Shown here piece after piece: positions 33,440 to 42,533 of a DNA stretch of 64,000 nt (its first letter is position 1; each line of letters begins with the position of its first letter). Origin of the DNA: Phycisphaerae bacterium (GTDB lineage Bacteria; Planctomycetota; Phycisphaerae; Tepidisphaerales; Tepidisphaeraceae); contig JAUJNJ010000008.1 of NCBI GenBank assembly GCA_030448225.1, positions 1 to 64,000 of the forward strand. Direction: 5' to 3'. The notes under the pieces are model-generated. The model saw nothing but the letters and a program-made list of their open reading frames with translations, ran no database searches and was not told the origin of the DNA. The position numbers and the translations under genes are program-made.

Positions 33440-34261
33440 CTACGGGAGCGGTCGCGACAGCGCGTCGCGCTGGATCGCCAGGAGTTGTTCGCACCCGGCG
33501 ACGCCGAGGTCGAGCATCCGCTGGGTGGCCTGCCGGTCGAACCCGCCGCCGTTCTCGGCCGACCCTTGTATTTCGACGAACTGGCCGCCGGCGGTGTAGG
33601 CGATGTTCATGTCGACGTTCGCCCGCGAGTCGTCGTGGTAGTCGAGGTCGAGGCGCACCTCCCCGTCGACCACCCCGACGCTCACGGCCGCGAGTTGGTC
33701 GGTCAGGGCGGCGGCCGGGTCGTAGAAGCGCGGGTCGTACCGCGCGGGCAGGGGCGGGGCCGCGGCGCTGGCGTCGGCGCCCGGATGGGCGGGCGAAGTG
33801 CCCCGCTGGCCGGTCGGCAACTCCTTCGGCAGCCGCGCCAGCGCGTCGACGAGCGCGACGTACGCCCCGCAGATCGCCGCCGTGCGCGTGCCGCCGTCGG
33901 CCTCCAGCACCTGGCAGTCGACTGCAATCGTGTGCGGGCCGATCCTCGACAAATCGATGATCGCCCGCAGCGAGCGGCCGATGAGGCGCTGGATCTCGGT
34001 GCCGCGCGAGTCGGTGTGGCCGATCTTCGGCCACGGCTTGCGCTGCGGCGTCGACGCGGGCAGCATCACGTACTCTGCGGTGATCCAGCCGCCGGCGCGG
34101 TCGTCCCGGAACCAGGGCGGCAGGTCCTGCGTGACCGACGCCGTGCAGAGCACGACCGTGCCCCCCTGCTGCCACAGCACCGACCCGGCCGGCGTCCTCG
34201 TGAACCCGCGGGTGACGGTCACGGGGCGAAGCGTGTCGGCGGCTCGTCCGTCGTTGCGCAT
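33440..34261 (-). CDS. rph: RNase PH with an internal insertion
   Basis: Phosphorolytic 3' exonuclease that trims tRNA precursors. The 273 residues contain SVLWQQGGTVVLCTASV, RGTEIQRLIGRSLRAIID, TIAVDCQVLEADGGTRTAAI, AAVSVGVVDGEVRLDLDY and AQFVEIQGSAE-type ending GGQFVEIQGSAENGG. About residues 145-180 (from GQRGTSPAHPG to RFYDPAAAL) are an extra Pro/Ala-rich loop not found in the usual 240-residue enzyme, placed between the two halves of the fold. The frame is intact. Confidence 0.93.
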   Translation of the reverse strand: MRNDGRAADTLRPVTVTRGFTRTPAGSVLWQQGGTVVLCTASVTQDLPPWFRDDRAGGWITAEYVMLPASTPQRKPWPKIGHTDSRGTEIQRLIGRSLRAIIDLSRIGPHTIAVDCQVLEADGGTRTAAICGAYVALVDALARLPKELPTGQRGTSPAHPGADASAAAPPLPARYDPRFYDPAAALTDQLAAVSVGVVDGEVRLDLDYHDDSRANVDMNIAYTAGGQFVEIQGSAENGGGFDRQATQRMLDLGVAGCEQLLAIQRDALSRPLP

Positions 34262-34457
34262 GGGGAGGGACTATATCCGGCGGACCCGATCGCCGCTCGT
34301 GCGCTTCGCGGACGCGAGGGCACAGACCGATTCGGGGAGCCGACGGTCGGCGGACGGGGTTTGATTCCCGCACGCTCAACGCCCCCGCCATTTGCTCAAG
34401 CGTCGCGTGCGGCGGTTCCGATAACTACGGGTACAGCGGGATTGGAGGAGACAACGG

Positions 34458-34661
34458 ATGAGCGAGATCGCCGATGTGGCTCAGCGACTGCGGGTGGTGC
34501 GGGAGGGGTGCCGCCGGTTCCTTCAGTTGCACGCGATGGAGGTCGCGGTGATCGGGCCGGCCCTCGACCGAATGGCCCGCGACGTCGCCGGCGCGCCCGG
34601 CGCGGACTACGCGGACGCGGGGCCGGACTTCGACCCGTTCGACGAGGACGACGAACGCTGA
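34458..34661 (+). CDS. Small protein just upstream of fliD
   Basis: A 67-residue protein with a helical first half (MSEIADVAQRLRVVREGCRR) and a very acidic tail (DAGPDFDPFDEDDER). GGAGGAGACAACGG before the ATG supports translation. It precedes fliD by 66 bases in the same direction, so it may be a small chaperone or regulator of flagellar assembly; this is inferred from position only. Confidence 0.6.
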   Translation: MSEIADVAQRLRVVREGCRRFLQLHAMEVAVIGPALDRMARDVAGAPGADYADAGPDFDPFDEDDER

Positions 34662-34727
34662 ACGCGCTTGCCGGCCGCGGCCCACGCCGCGATGCTGCTG
34701 GCGCGCGTGCGAAACCGGTAGGCTCCC

Positions 34728-37700
34728 ATGGGTCGAATCTCTTCCAGCGTCGGGGTGGTCAGCGGGATCAACCACAAGGACATCATCGACCAGCTGATGT
34801 CAATCGAGTCCCGCGGCAAGAGCCAGATCCAGACCCGCATCGACTCGACGAACGAGCGCAAGCTCGCCTACACCGACCTCAGCACCCGCATCACGTCGCT
34901 GAAGCTCACGGGCACCGCGCTCAAGAAGCCCTCGACCTTCCAGGCCTCGACCACCACGAGCAACAACGAGGACGTGCTGACCGCCACCGCCACCAACGGC
35001 GCGTCGGTCGGCAGCTACCAGTTCCAGGTCGCGCGCCTCGTCACCACCCAGCAGGCCGTCACCGGCGGGTTCGCCGACTCCACCACCGCCAAGGTCGCGC
35101 GGGCACGCTCACGATCGAGAACGGCGGCGGCGAGCTGACGAGCCAGACGATGCTCTCGCAGCTGAACGGCGCGCGGGCGTGCGGCGGGGGCAGTTCCGCA
35201 TTACCGACCGCAGCGGCGTCGAGCGTGATCGACGTGTCATCCGCCGTCAGCGTCGACGACGTCATCAAGAGGATCAACACGGCCCTCGGCGTCACCGTTC
35301 GCGCCAGCGTCACCGGCGACAAGCTCGTCCTGACCGACCTCACGGGCAAGGCGGCGAACGACCTCTCCGTCGTCGACCTCGCCGGCGGGTCGGCCGCCAC
35401 GGACCTGGGACTCGCCGGTGTGGCGGCGGTCGGCACCGACACGCTCACGGGCAACGACATTCACTCCGTCGGCGCCGGCACCCTGCTCGATGACGTCAAC
35501 GACGGCAGGGGCGTCCGCCGCTCGGCCACCGGCGTCGACTTCCGCGTCACGCTCGGCGACGGCACGTATGTCGACGTGACGCTCGGGGCGGCCAAGTCGA
35601 TCGGCGACGTCCTGGCACTCATCAACGCCGCGGGCGGCACGAAGCTCAAGGCCGAGACCGTGCCCGGCGGCAACGGCATCAAGCTGACCGACACCTCCGG
35701 CGGCGCCGGCGCGTTCGCCGTCGCGGCGCAGAACGGCTCGAAGGCGGCCGCGGACCTCGGCATCGATCGGACGGGCACCGGCGGCGCCATCAACGGCGGC
35801 GACCTCGTCGCCGGCATCAACACCGTCATGCTCTCGAGCCTGCGCGGCGGGACGGGCATCCCGCTCGGGCAGATCACGATCACCGACCGCGGCGGGCAGA
35901 GCGCCACCGTCGACCTCTCCGCCGCCCGCACCGTGCAGGACGTGCTCGACGCCGTCAGCAACGCCAGCGGCGTGCGCGTGACGGCGACGCTGAAGGCGTC
36001 GGGCAACGGCATCCAGATCGGCGACGACTCCGGCGGCGCGGGCGACCTCGTCATCGCCGACGCCGCAGGCGGCACGACCGCCACGGTTTTCGGCGTCGCC
36101 GGCACGTTCACCGCCGCCACGCCGAGCGCGGTCGGCGCGAACCTTCAACGCCAGTGGGTGAGCGAGAACACGCTGCTCGCCAACTACAACGGCGGCAAGG
36201 GCGTGACGCCCGGCTCCTTCAAGATCACCGCCGCCGACGGCAAGACCGCGACGATCGACCTCACGCAGGAGACCGACCTGCGCCTCGCGAACGTGATCGA
36301 CGAGATCAACGCCAAAGGCATCGGCGTGACGGCGTCGATCAACGCCAACGGCGACGGCCTGCTGCTGACCGACACCTCCGGCGGGGCGGCGAAGATGAAG
36401 GTCGACGAGATCGACTCCACTACGGCGGCCGACCTCAACCTCAAGGGTGCCGCCGCCGCCACGGCGATCGACGGGTCGATGGAGCGGACGGTCGTCGTCA
36501 CCGCCGACGACACGCTGACGAGCGTGCAACAGAAGCTCAACGACCTGAACTTCGGCGCGACCGCCACCGTCATCAACGACGGCTCGGCCAACGCCCCCTA
36601 CCGCCTGTCGCTCACCGCGAAAAACTCCGGGCGGGCCGGGCGCGTCGTGTTCGACGGCGGCGCGACGCGCGTGGGGACGAGCAACCTCGTGGAGTCGCAG
36701 GACGCGGCAGTCTTCCTCGGCAGCGGCGAGACCGGCGGCCAGCCGCTGCTCGTCACGTCGAGTCGCAACCAGATCGCCAACGTCATCCGCGGCGTCACGC
36801 TCGACCTGCACGGCACGACCGACAAGCCGGTCACGCTCAGCGTCACCCGAAGCGCCGACGCGATCGTCGAGCAGTTGACGAAGTTCGCCGAGAGCTTCAA
36901 CGAGACGGTGACGAAGCTGAAGGAACTGACGAAGTTCGACACCGACACGAACAAGCGCGGCCTGCTGCTCGGCGAGTCGACCGCGCAGACGATCGAGAGC
37001 AACCTCTACGCGATGTTCTCCGGCGTCGTCGGCGAGGCCGGCTCGTTCCGCGCCATGGGCGACGCGGGCCTCAAGCTCGCGGCCGAGGGGAAGCTGGAGT
37101 TCGACGAGGAGAAGTTCCGCCAGGCGTTCGCAACCGACCCCGACTCGCTCCAGAAGCTCTTCACGAACTCCGCCGAGGCGCTGACGAGCGCGACCCCCCT
37201 CTCCCGCCTCAACACCGGCCGTGGCGTCCGCACGGCGGCGGGCGGGCTGCCGGACTTCCGGGTGACGACCAAGGACGGCACGGCCGTCGACGTGACGCTT
37301 GCCGGCAAGCAGACGCTCGGCGACGTGCTCAACGCGATCAACTCGGCCGGCGCCGGCAAGTTCAAGGCCGAGATCGGCGCCGACGGCGCGAGCCTCAAGC
37401 TCAGCGACCTCACCACGACCGGCACCGCCGCGTTCGGCGTCGTCGCCCTCAACGGTTCGGTGGCCGCCACGGATTTGCAGATCAGTGGGGCCGGGACCGA
37501 CGGCGTGATCGCGGGGAAGAAGGTGTTCGACGTGAGCCGGGCCCTGTCGCTCGCGGCGGGCACGGGGATCGGCTACCTCATCGAGAACAGCATGGCCCGA
37601 CTGATCGACCCGGTCGACGGTGCGATCAGCCGGGAGAACAAGACGCTCGACGAGAAGACGGCCCAGTTCCAGGACCGCATCGAGTCGCTCGACAAGTCGC

Positions 37701-37825
37701 TGACGTCGAAGCGCGGGCGCCTCGAACGGCAGTTCGCGCAGATGGAAAGCGTGCTCGCGAACCTCCAGAACCAGCAGTCGTCGCTGTCGTCGCTCCAGAC
37801 TTTGGCAGCGGGCGCGGGTCGGTAG
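34728..37825 (+). pseudogene. fliD: Flagellar filament-capping protein FliD, enlarged, frameshifted near the N-terminus
   Basis: FliD caps the growing filament and inserts flagellin. The N-terminus MGRISSSVGVVSGINHKDII is typical. After a break near 35100 the long frame (about 900 residues) holds four or so repeats of the flagellin hook-IN type (VDFRVTLGDGTYVDVTLGAA, KSIGDVLALINAAGGTKLKA, ATVDLSAARTVQDVLDAVSN), then the usual C-terminal domain (VKLKELTKFDTDTNKRGLLL, ALSLAAGTGIGYLIENSMAR) and coiled-coil end. One repeat copy (RVTTKDGTAVDVTLAGKQTL, 37258 onward) sits inside the C-terminal domain. Three indels lie at 35095-35215. Total about 1030 residues; most FliDs are 450-700. Confidence 0.9.
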
Positions 37826-38068
37826 ACGACCGACCGGTAAAAGCGTGGTGCGGCGCACAGACGGCCCCGACGAAGCGCACACGCCTGCGACGTGGGGCGG
37901 ACAAGGACTTCAGATCAAGACAGGATGATCATCTTCTCGACGCGCCACGGCGACGCAGAAGATCCGCGGGCATCCGCGCGCGTCCGGCGCGATTACCTCG
38001 CCCCGTTTAACCCGCGCCGGTCGTGTAGCCGATAGGTGGAGGGCTTCGCCTCCAGGGAACTCGACCGC
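37826..38068. other. Gap between fliD and fliS
   Basis: About 240 bases. No gene supported; GCCGATAGGTGGAGGGCTTC ahead of fliS includes a GGAGG that is 20 bases before the ATG. Confidence 0.4.
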
Positions 38069-38527
38069 ATGAACCCAACCGCCGCCCAGAGCTACCTCCG
38101 CACGAAGGTCATGACGGCCACGCCCGAGCAGTTGCAGATGATGCTGTACGACGGCGCGCTGCGGTTCGGCGAGCAGGCCCGCGTGGCGCTGCTCGAGCGG
38201 AACTTCGAGAAGAGCTACTCGATGATCTCGCGGGTGCAGAAGATCCTCGGCGAGATGAGCGGCGCGCTGAAGCACGACGTGGCGCCGGAGCTCTGCGGCA
38301 AGCTCGCGTCGCTCTACAACTTCGCCTACAAGAAGCTCATCGAGGCGAACGTCGACCACAAGCTCGAGTCGCTCGACGAGGCGCTGCAGGTCCTGCGCTT
38401 CCAGCGCGAGACGTGGGCGATGCTGATGGACCAGCTCGGCAAGACCAAGGCCGCCGCCGCCGCGGCGAAGATCAACATGCCGGCGCCAGACAAGCGGATG
38501 GAAGCGACGATCCGCCTGTCGGCGTAG
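38069..38527 (+). CDS. fliS: Flagellin export chaperone FliS
   Basis: Binds the C-terminus of flagellin in the cytoplasm until export. The 152 residues begin MNPTAAQSYLRTKVMTATPE and contain LQMMLYDGALRFGEQARVAL, the core FliS signature, plus ISRVQKILGEMSGALKHDVA and NFAYKKLIEANVDHKLESLD. The C-terminal 20 residues are an Ala/Lys-rich extension. It follows fliD with a 240-base gap, the usual order. Confidence 0.93.
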   Translation: MNPTAAQSYLRTKVMTATPEQLQMMLYDGALRFGEQARVALLERNFEKSYSMISRVQKILGEMSGALKHDVAPELCGKLASLYNFAYKKLIEANVDHKLESLDEALQVLRFQRETWAMLMDQLGKTKAAAAAAKINMPAPDKRMEATIRLSA

Positions 38528-38587
38528 ACAGATCCGAACATCGCCCTCGCGCCGAACCATTGCCTGTCAAACGTCGCACGTCGCCCC

Positions 38588-38618
38588 GTGGCCACCCGAG
38601 GTGGCCACGCCACTGAAT
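38588..38618. repeat. Interspersed palindrome, GTGGCCACC family
   Basis: GTGGCCACCCGAGGTGGCCACGCCACTGA-type element between fliS and tatD. Copies with the same GCCACTGA edge are at 55802-55830 and, diverged, at 31829-31855. Confidence 0.75.
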
Positions 38619-38703
38619 CCGTCCCAAGCGTTCGCTGATCCTGACTGGCACTGGTCGAACGAGCTTCGCGCAACAGGATTGTGCGGAGCATTTCCCGTCG
38701 GCC

Positions 38704-39461
38704 TCACCTCCACCCGAAGAATCCCTTCGCGTTTGCGGTCGTCACGCGGTCGAGTTCCTCGACGCTCACGCCCTTCATGCGCGCCCAGCGCCTCCGCGAC
38801 GTGCACGACCAGGGCCGGCTCGTTCGTCTTCTGCTTGCGCATCGGCTCGGGGGTCAGGTACGGCGCGTCGGTCTCGACGAACATCCGGTCGAGCGGCGTG
38901 AGGGCGGCGGCCTCGCGGATCGGGTCGGACTTCTTGAACGTCGGCGCCGGTGAAGCCGAGGAAGTACCCCGCGTCGAGGATCTTCCGCGCTCGGCCGCCG
39001 TGCCGGTGAAACAGTGGAACACCGCCCGCACCGCCGGGAACCCCCGCATCACCGCCAGCGTGTCGTCGGTCGCCTCGCGGCTGTGGATGACGACCGGCTT
39101 GTTCACGTCTGCCGCGAGTTGAAGCTGCGGCTCGAAGAACGCCATCTGCCGCTCGCGCGACGAGAACTGGTGGTGGTAGTCGAGCCCCATCTCCCCCAGC
39201 GCGATCACGGCCGGGTCGGCGTGCAGGTCGCGCAGCCGGGGTAAATCGTCGACGCTGGCGTCGTGCGTGTAGTTCGGGTGGACGCCGATCGCGCAGCGCA
39301 CGTCTTCGCGCCTTTGGCACAGTTCGATCGCCCGGCGGTCGTCGACGACGTCGGTCCCGATCGTGATGAACCGGACGACGCCCGCCGCGCGCGCGCGGGC
39401 GAGGACGTTCTCGAGTTGCGACTCGAGGCGGGTCGGTGAGGTGGCAGTGCGTGTCGATCAT
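38704..39461 (-). pseudogene. tatD: TatD-family metal-dependent DNase, frameshifted
   Basis: Start MIDTHCHLTDP (ATG at 39461) with the first metal-binding HCH, then, after a frame change, GVHPNYTHDASVDDLPRLRD, GEMGLDYHHQFSSRERQMAF, PVVIHSREATDDTLAVMRGF, AVFHCFTGTA and FVETDAPYLTPEPMRKQKTN; the last frame ends GVSVEELDRVTTANAKGFFG at 38704. All catalytic His/Glu/Asp motifs are present. Three or more one-base indels (near 39420-39310, 39000-38945 and 38800) break it. About 255 residues if repaired. TatD proteins hydrolyse DNA or D-aminoacyl-tRNA in various reports. Confidence 0.8.
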
Positions 39462-39748
39462 CGTGCTGCGTCCGTCACGACCCAAACGAGCGTCGGTTCC
39501 ACGATCGCCGACACGCGGCTCCGACGCGGCGTCCGCGTCGGCGTAGTAGCCGCCGGGGACGAAGCGGGTCGCCGATCGGGGTCGCGAAGAGCACCTCGAC
39601 GCAGGGGACGTCCCGATCGCCCGCGATCTCGCGCACCTCGTCCGCGTCGCCCGTGCCGGGCCACACGTCACGGTCGAGCAGTTACGCCTTGCACGGCAGC
39701 GAGCCCCCGTAGAGCCAGGTGCCGGTTCGGCGGCGCGACCGACGTCAT
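39458..39748 (-). pseudogene. Small conserved-looking protein overlapping tatD, frameshifted
   Basis: From ATG 39748 the pieces TWLYGGSLPCK, LLDRDVWPGTGDADEVREIA, DRDVPCVEVLFATPIGD, FVPGGYYADADAASEPRV and SAIVEPTLVWVVTDAAR* can be joined if three indels are allowed. The last frame stops at 39458, overlapping the tatD ATG (ATGA). The order is protein-like and the overlap suggests an operon. A DVWPGTGD-type small protein of about 98 residues; function unknown. Confidence 0.5.
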
Positions 39749-39778
39749 TCCGGTCCTTCACTGCGGCTCACTTCACGA

Positions 39779-40180
39779 TCAGAACGTCGCCTCGAATGCG
39801 TGCGGCGTGTGGCGGATCTGCGGGTCGCGGCCGGCGGGCCAGACGATGCCGATCACGTCGAAGCGGGCGGCGGGCGGTGTTGCGCCGTAGCGGGAGAGGA
39901 AGTGCCGGGCCGCCCGCGTCAACTGGTGGCCTTTGTGCGCGTTGACCTGCTCCTCGGCGCGGGCTCGTCGTACGCGGGTCTTCACCTCGACGAAGACGAG
40001 CGTCTTCCCGTCGCGGGCGATGATGTCGATCTCGCCGAGGTCACACCGGTAGTTGCGGCAGAGCACGCGGAAGCCGCTCTTGCGCAGGAAGCGTGCGGCC
40101 GCGTCCTCGCCGCGCCCGCCGAGCGTGTCGCCCAGCGGCCGAGCCGCGCCCTGCACCAGCCTGTTGAGCCACCCGAGCAT
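39779..40180 (-). CDS. yraN: UPF0102 nuclease-fold protein YraN
   Basis: A 133-residue protein of the PD-(D/E)XK-like UPF0102 family: GRGEDAAARFLRKSGFRVLC, RNYRCDLGEIDIIARDGKTL with the core GEIDII motif, and VFVEVKTRVRRARAEEQVNA with EVK. Function in the cell is not firmly established. The start could be 40180 (MLGWLNRLV) or 40198 (MPYAFPML); neither has a clear ribosome site. Confidence 0.88.
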   Translation of the reverse strand: MLGWLNRLVQGAARPLGDTLGGRGEDAAARFLRKSGFRVLCRNYRCDLGEIDIIARDGKTLVFVEVKTRVRRARAEEQVNAHKGHQLTRAARHFLSRYGATPPAARFDVIGIVWPAGRDPQIRHTPHAFEATF

Positions 40181-40477
40181 GGGAAAAGCGTACGGCATGG
40201 CCGGCGCGCCGGTGCAAGCGGCCATGACGACGACCGATGGATTGGAGTCGCAGCGCGGCCTGCGTTGCTGCTCCGCCGTTCCATGTAATCGGAGGAGTGG
40301 GTTGCGGGTGAGTCGCCGATCGGAGGCGGGACGGGTGGCGGGCTGAAACCCTTCGCCCACACCAACACCCCGCCACCTTCTCCCGGCGACACCGGCGGCC
40401 GCGGCTTGCGCATGACAACGGCTTGGGCGGGGTGCGCCCAAGCCGTGTCGGTCGTCGGTTTGTGCCGCGGCGGCGGG

Positions 40478-40900
40478 TTAGCTCCCGGTCGCGGCGAGTT
40501 CGGCCTCGGGCTGCGTGGGCTGGGCGCCGGCGCCCTTGACGTCGTCCTTCTTGGTCTTGCGCGGCTCGGTGAGGCGGACGGCCTTGCCGACGCGGTCGCG
40601 CAGGTAGAAGAGCTTCGCCCGGCGGCTCACGCCGCTGCGCTTCACCGTGATCTTCGAGATGAACGGCGAGTTCACCGGGAAGATGCGCTCGACGCCCTCG
40701 TTGTTCACGATGCGGCGGACGGTGAACGTCTCGTTGGTCCCGCGCTTCTTCATGATGACGGTGCCGGAGAAGACCTGGATGCGCTCCTTGTCCCCTTCGA
40801 TGATCCGCGTGGCCACGTCCACCGTGTCGCCGATCTCGAACTGCTCCGCGTTTTCCTTGATGTGGGGTTTCTCAATGCCCTCGAGAATTCGGTTGATCAT
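40478..40900 (-). CDS. rplS: 50S ribosomal protein L19
   Basis: The 140-residue protein begins MINRILEGIEKPHIKENAEQ and contains FEIGDTVDVATRIIEGDKER, VFSGTVIMKKRGTNETFTVR, GVERIFPVNSPFISKITVKR and RAKLFYLRDRVGKAVRL. It ends in a Lys/Ala tail. AGGAG before the ATG (40900) is on the mRNA strand. It closes the rpsP-trmD-rplS operon and is preceded by a large inverted repeat. Confidence 0.97.
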   Translation of the reverse strand: MINRILEGIEKPHIKENAEQFEIGDTVDVATRIIEGDKERIQVFSGTVIMKKRGTNETFTVRRIVNNEGVERIFPVNSPFISKITVKRSGVSRRAKLFYLRDRVGKAVRLTEPRKTKKDDVKGAGAQPTQPEAELAATGS

Positions 40901-40918
40901 GGTGGAACTCCTGTCTGT

Positions 40919-40981
40919 CGTGACGCGTGAGGAGTGACGCGTGAAGCACGCCGTTTCACGCGTCACTCCTCACGCGTCACG
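40919..40981. repeat. 27-bp-arm inverted repeat in front of rplS
   Basis: Arms 40919-40945 and 40955-40981 are exact inverted copies around a 9-base loop; each arm is itself a near-tandem of TGACGCGTGA. In the rplS/trmD transcript it forms a very stable hairpin 18 bases before the rplS ATG. The arm on the mRNA side encodes the last codons of TrmD (VTREE then TGA at 40963-40965). No T-run follows. Confidence 0.85.
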
Positions 40982-41712
40982 TCCGGTTCGTTATCGTCGT
41001 GGTCGTCGTCGACTCGCCTTCGTCGCTCGTATGCCGCCCACAGGTCGGGCCGGCGCTGCCGTGTTCTGGCCTTCCGCTGTTCCTCGCCACGCGGCGATCA
41101 GCCGGTGGTTGCCGCTCAGGAGCACGTCCGGCACCGGCATGCCGCGGAACGCGCGGGGCCGGTGTACTGCGGGTACTCCAGCAACCCGTCGGCGAACGTC
41201 TCGTCGATCGGCCCCTGCTCGGCACCCAGCACGCCGGGGAGCAGTCGCACGACCGCGTCGATCACCACGAGCGCGGCCAACTCGCCGCCGCTCAGTACGT
41301 AATCGCCGACGCTCAGTTCCGTCGGCGCCAGGCCCTCGATGATCCGCTCGTCGTAGCCCTCATAGTGGCCGGCGATGAACAGGAGCCTGTCCTTCTTCGA
41401 CAGGTCCTCGGCCGTCCGTTGATCGAACACCCGGCCCTGGGGCGACAGCAGGATGCGCGTCGCGGGGCGCGGGTCTTGTTTCTCGGCCGCCTCGACCGCG
41501 TCGAACACGGTCTGGCACATCATGACCATGCCATGCCCGCCGCCGAAGGGCTTGTCGTCGACCGACTTGTGCGCGTCGGTCGCGAAGTCGCGGACGTTCG
41601 TCAGGTGGTAGCTGACGAGACCCTTCTCGGCGGCCCGCTTCGGGATGCTCGTGCCCAGCACGGGAGCGAACATCTCCGGGAAGAGGGTCAGGATGTCGAT
41701 CCGGAGCGGCAT
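40963..41712 (-). pseudogene. trmD: tRNA (guanine-N1)-methyltransferase TrmD, two compensating frameshifts
   Basis: TrmD methylates G37 of tRNAs with SAM. Residues 1-188 are intact: MPLRIDILTLFPEMFAPVLG, KPFGGGHGMVMM, ILLSPQGRVFDQRTAEDLSK, FIAGHYEGYDERI and LSVGDYVLSGGELAALVVID with the knot residues. After EYPQYTGPAR a base is lost near 41147 (GCGCGTTCC where GCGCGGTTCC is expected); the sequence continues MPVPDVLLSGNHRLIAAW and a second event near 41086 restores the original frame with EEQRKARTRQRRPDLWAA. Full length would be about 249 residues, normal. Essential gene, so sequence error is likely. The start may be 41712 or 41727. Confidence 0.9.
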
Positions 41713-41797
41713 CGTCGTCGGGACCATCAGTTCGGGGTTCAGCGTCCGGGGAGCGAATTCCTCCCGAACCCTGAACCCCGAGCGTTTCATCCCAGCG

Positions 41798-42115
41798 TTA
41801 GGCTTTCTTCTCGCCCTCGACGGGCGCGGCCTTGGGCTTGCCCGGCTTGGGCAGGCGCAGCATCTTGTGCTCGATGCCGTTCTTCTTCAGCAGTGACGAC
41901 ACCGTCTCCGACGGGATCGCGCCGACGTCGAGCCAGTGCCGGCAGCGGTCGAGCTTGGCGACGAACTGCTTGCCGGCTTCCTTGTTCTGCGGGTCGTAAT
42001 AACCGAGCTCCTCGATCACCCGGCCATCGCGGGGCGAGCGGGAATCGATCGCGTTGAGTCGGAAGAAGTTCTTATGACTCCGACCCATTCGCTTCAATCG
42101 CAACTTAACGGCCAT
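41798..42115 (-). CDS. rpsP: 30S ribosomal protein S16
   Basis: A 105-residue protein, MAVKLRLKRMGRSHKNFFRL, RDGRVIEELGYYDPQNKEAG, DRCRHWLDVGAIPSETVSSL then a Lys/Pro-rich tail. GGAGAGAC before the ATG is a good ribosome site. It is the first gene of the operon with trmD and rplS; the usual rimM gene between rpsP and trmD is absent, only about 85 bases separate them. Confidence 0.97.
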   Translation of the reverse strand: MAVKLRLKRMGRSHKNFFRLNAIDSRSPRDGRVIEELGYYDPQNKEAGKQFVAKLDRCRHWLDVGAIPSETVSSLLKKNGIEHKMLRLPKPGKPKAAPVEGEKKA

Positions 42116-42156
42116 TCCAAGTCTCTCCGTTGATCCCGAAATTAGTGGAATCCGTA

Positions 42157-42184
42157 AGTATAGCGGCGACGGCTTTGGATACAA
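42157..42184 (-). promoter_or_regulatory. Promoter of the rpsP-trmD-rplS operon
   Basis: On the minus strand: TTGTAT (42184-42179), 16-base spacer, TATACT (42162-42157). The transcript would start about 35 bases before the rpsP ATG. Best match to the standard consensus in the window. Confidence 0.7.
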
Positions 42185-42533
42185 GACGTGCGGATTCGTC
42201 TGAAATGACCCGTCCGGCGAGTCTTCAACACCTCGTGCCGCGACGGGGACCTAGACGACGCAAGGTTATGCGATTACTGCGCTTCCGGAAACAGGACCGG
42301 ACCTCGTCGGCAGGAAAGCTGACGATGCCAGCCAGAGAGGCACAGCGGCACAGAGGAAAGGCGGTTGCGGCGTCGGATGCGGCAGAGCGAGACGACTCAG
42401 CGGTCGACGCTGACAGATGACGCGGCTTCACCCCTTCATCCTGATCTGTGGCCCAGCGCGATCTGCGGCAATTCGTTTCAACTCGCCTCCGTGCCCTCCG
42501 CGGCCTCCGCGGTCGAAATCCTCTGCGTCAGGC
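42185..42533. other. Gap with no supported gene
   Basis: About 350 bases of mixed composition between divergent promoter and the convergent end of the MOSC gene. Short frames are present but none has a ribosome site or recognisable product. Confidence 0.4.

Noticed and set aside
33242..35090. N-terminal extension of FliD by about 600 residues
   Set aside because: The long frame runs over rph in antisense and over the small ORF; the real FliD start (MGRISSSVGVV) is in another frame at 34728.
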